DNA of 8,090 nucleotides from Selenomonadaceae bacterium (GTDB taxonomy: Bacteria; Bacillota; Negativicutes; Selenomonadales; Selenomonadaceae), in assembly GCA_017453765.1 (NCBI GenBank), contig JAFTEG010000006.1:1-8090 (forward strand). The letters run 5' to 3'. Shown here piece by piece: positions 7,263 through 8,090 of this stretch. The notes below the pieces were generated by a model. That model ran no database searches. It saw only the letters and a list, made by a program, of their open reading frames with translations, and was not told where the DNA came from. Within the stretch, counting starts at the first letter, position 1, and each line of letters opens with the position of its first letter. Position numbers and translations under genes: made by a program.

Positions 7263-8090
7263 CTAATTTTCAGTCAAGCGTTTGGATTGATCTGCAGTTA
7301 TCAGCGCGGAAATAATTTCGTCCAAATCGCCGTTTAAAACGCCGTCCAATTTGTGAAGTGTCAAACCTATTCTGTGGTCGGTAACTCTGCCTTGCGGAAA
7401 GTTGTACGTCCTAATTCTTTCGGAGCGGTCGCCACTGCCGACTTGATTTTTTCTGTCCGCCGCAATGGCGTCATTTTGTTCACGTACCGCCAAATCTTGA
7501 ACTCTTGCACGAAGTACGCGCATTGCCTTTTCTTTATTTTTAAGCTGGGACTTTTCGTCTTGACACTGCACGACAATTCCGGTCGGCAGGTGCGTAATTC
7601 TGATAGCGGTTTCAGTGCGGTTGACGTACTGACCGCCGGCGCCGGACGCGCAGTATGTATCAATGCGCAGGTCATTGGGATTAATTTCCACGTCGACTTC
7701 TTCAGCTTCCGGCAACACGGCAACTGTCACGGCGCTTGTATGTATCCTGCCGCTGGATTCGGTGACGGGTACGCGCTGGACGCGGTGCGTGCCGCTTTCA
7801 TATTTCAATTTGCTGTACGCGCCTTGACCGTCGACGGTGAAAGAAAGTTCTTTAAAGCCGCCGATTGTCGTAGGATTGGAGTCAACGATATCGACACGCC
7901 AACCCTGCCGCTCTGCGTAGCGCGTGTACATTCTGAAAAGGTCGCCTGCAAACAGTGCCGCCTCTTCGCCGCCAACGCCGCCGCGTATTTCCACGATAAC
8001 GTTTTTGTCGTCGTTCGGGTCTTTCGGCAAAAGTAAAATCGGCAACTCTTTATCAAGCTCCGCCTTAGCTTTTTTCAGTTCGGCAAGTTC
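7263..8090 (-). CDS. prfA: Peptide chain release factor 1 (5' truncated by window)
   Basis: RF1 recognises UAA and UAG stop codons and releases the peptide. The frame is open to the last base of the window, giving 275 visible residues; by position of GGQ against E. coli RF1, about 80 N-terminal residues are missing. The motif [15 protein letters not shown] carries the catalytic GGQ (residues 152-154 of the fragment). The RF1-type codon-reading tripeptide PVT occurs in [21 protein letters not shown]2 would have SPF here. The [22 protein letters not shown] segment is also standard. The gene ends in TAG, a codon its own product reads. The usual neighbour prmC, the GGQ methyltransferase, does not follow; a VirK-like gene does. 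Confidence 0.97.
   Translation of the reverse strand, partial: ELAELKKAKAELDKELPILLLPKDPNDDKNVIVEIRGGVGGEEAALFAGDLFRMYTRYAERQGWRVDIVDSNPTTIGGFKELSFTVDGQGAYSKLKYESGTHRVQRVPVTESSGRIHTSAVTVAVLPEAEEVDVEINPNDLRIDTYCASGAGGQYVNRTETAIRITHLPTGIVVQCQDEKSQLKNKEKAMRVLRARVQDLAVREQNDAIAADRKNQVGSGDRSERIRTYNFPQGRVTDHRIGLTLHKLDGVLNGDLDEIISALITADQSKRLTEN

Noticed and set aside
7353..8036. Long open frame (227 codons) on the + strand opposite prfA
   Set aside because: It is an antisense shadow of a clear RF1 gene, with no ribosome site and a low-complexity-like composition typical of the complement of a coding strand.

Overview
The window looks like a chromosomal segment of a Gram-negative-type Firmicute, most plausibly a member of the Negativicutes (Selenomonas/Phascolarctobacterium-like). 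This is inferred from strong GGAGG ribosome sites, Firmicute-like codon usage and a VirK/YbjX (DUF535) protein, a family typical of bacteria with an outer membrane. Taxonomy cannot be fixed from the sequence alone.

Layout. On the + strand: the C-terminal part of a HAMP-GGDEF diguanylate cyclase (2-610); a promoter with a Fur-like palindrome; an AT-rich, unrecognised 907-residue, apparently helical cytoplasmic protein (795-3518); and a free-standing 95-residue RyR-domain protein (3632-3919) with its own palindromic leader. Next comes about 550 bp with no intact gene, which appears to be the wreck of a TnpB-type (IS200/IS605-like) element (about 3960-4467). On the - strand, in transcription order: prfA (release factor 1, cut by the window end), a VirK/YbjX-family gene, a metal-type ABC ATPase and hemB (5-aminolevulinate dehydratase). 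All four are packed closely enough to be one operon.

The most striking signal is a family of 7-bp tandem repeats, mostly of the form TAGNNNN, at six separate places: 611-652, 3521-3541, 4465-4478, 5044-5113, 5526-5592 and 6293-6334. The variable four bases differ between sites, but the 7-bp period holds. Arrays lie at the 3' end of five genes and supply the stop codon for three of them. One array is inserted in frame inside hemB, just after its zinc-cysteine loop, adding about 20 residues. In that insert, the two repeat units that would place TAG in the hemB reading frame read CAG and GAG instead, while the units with TAG out of frame keep it. This resembles the heptameric STRR repeats of cyanobacteria and, in its invasion of a coding region, the Rickettsia palindromic elements, but I do not recognise the family itself.

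The second point of interest is the large orphan protein followed by the RyR-domain gene. They are AT-rich accessory genes beside a dead mobile element, and could form an uncharacterised two-gene system. No function can be assigned from the sequence.
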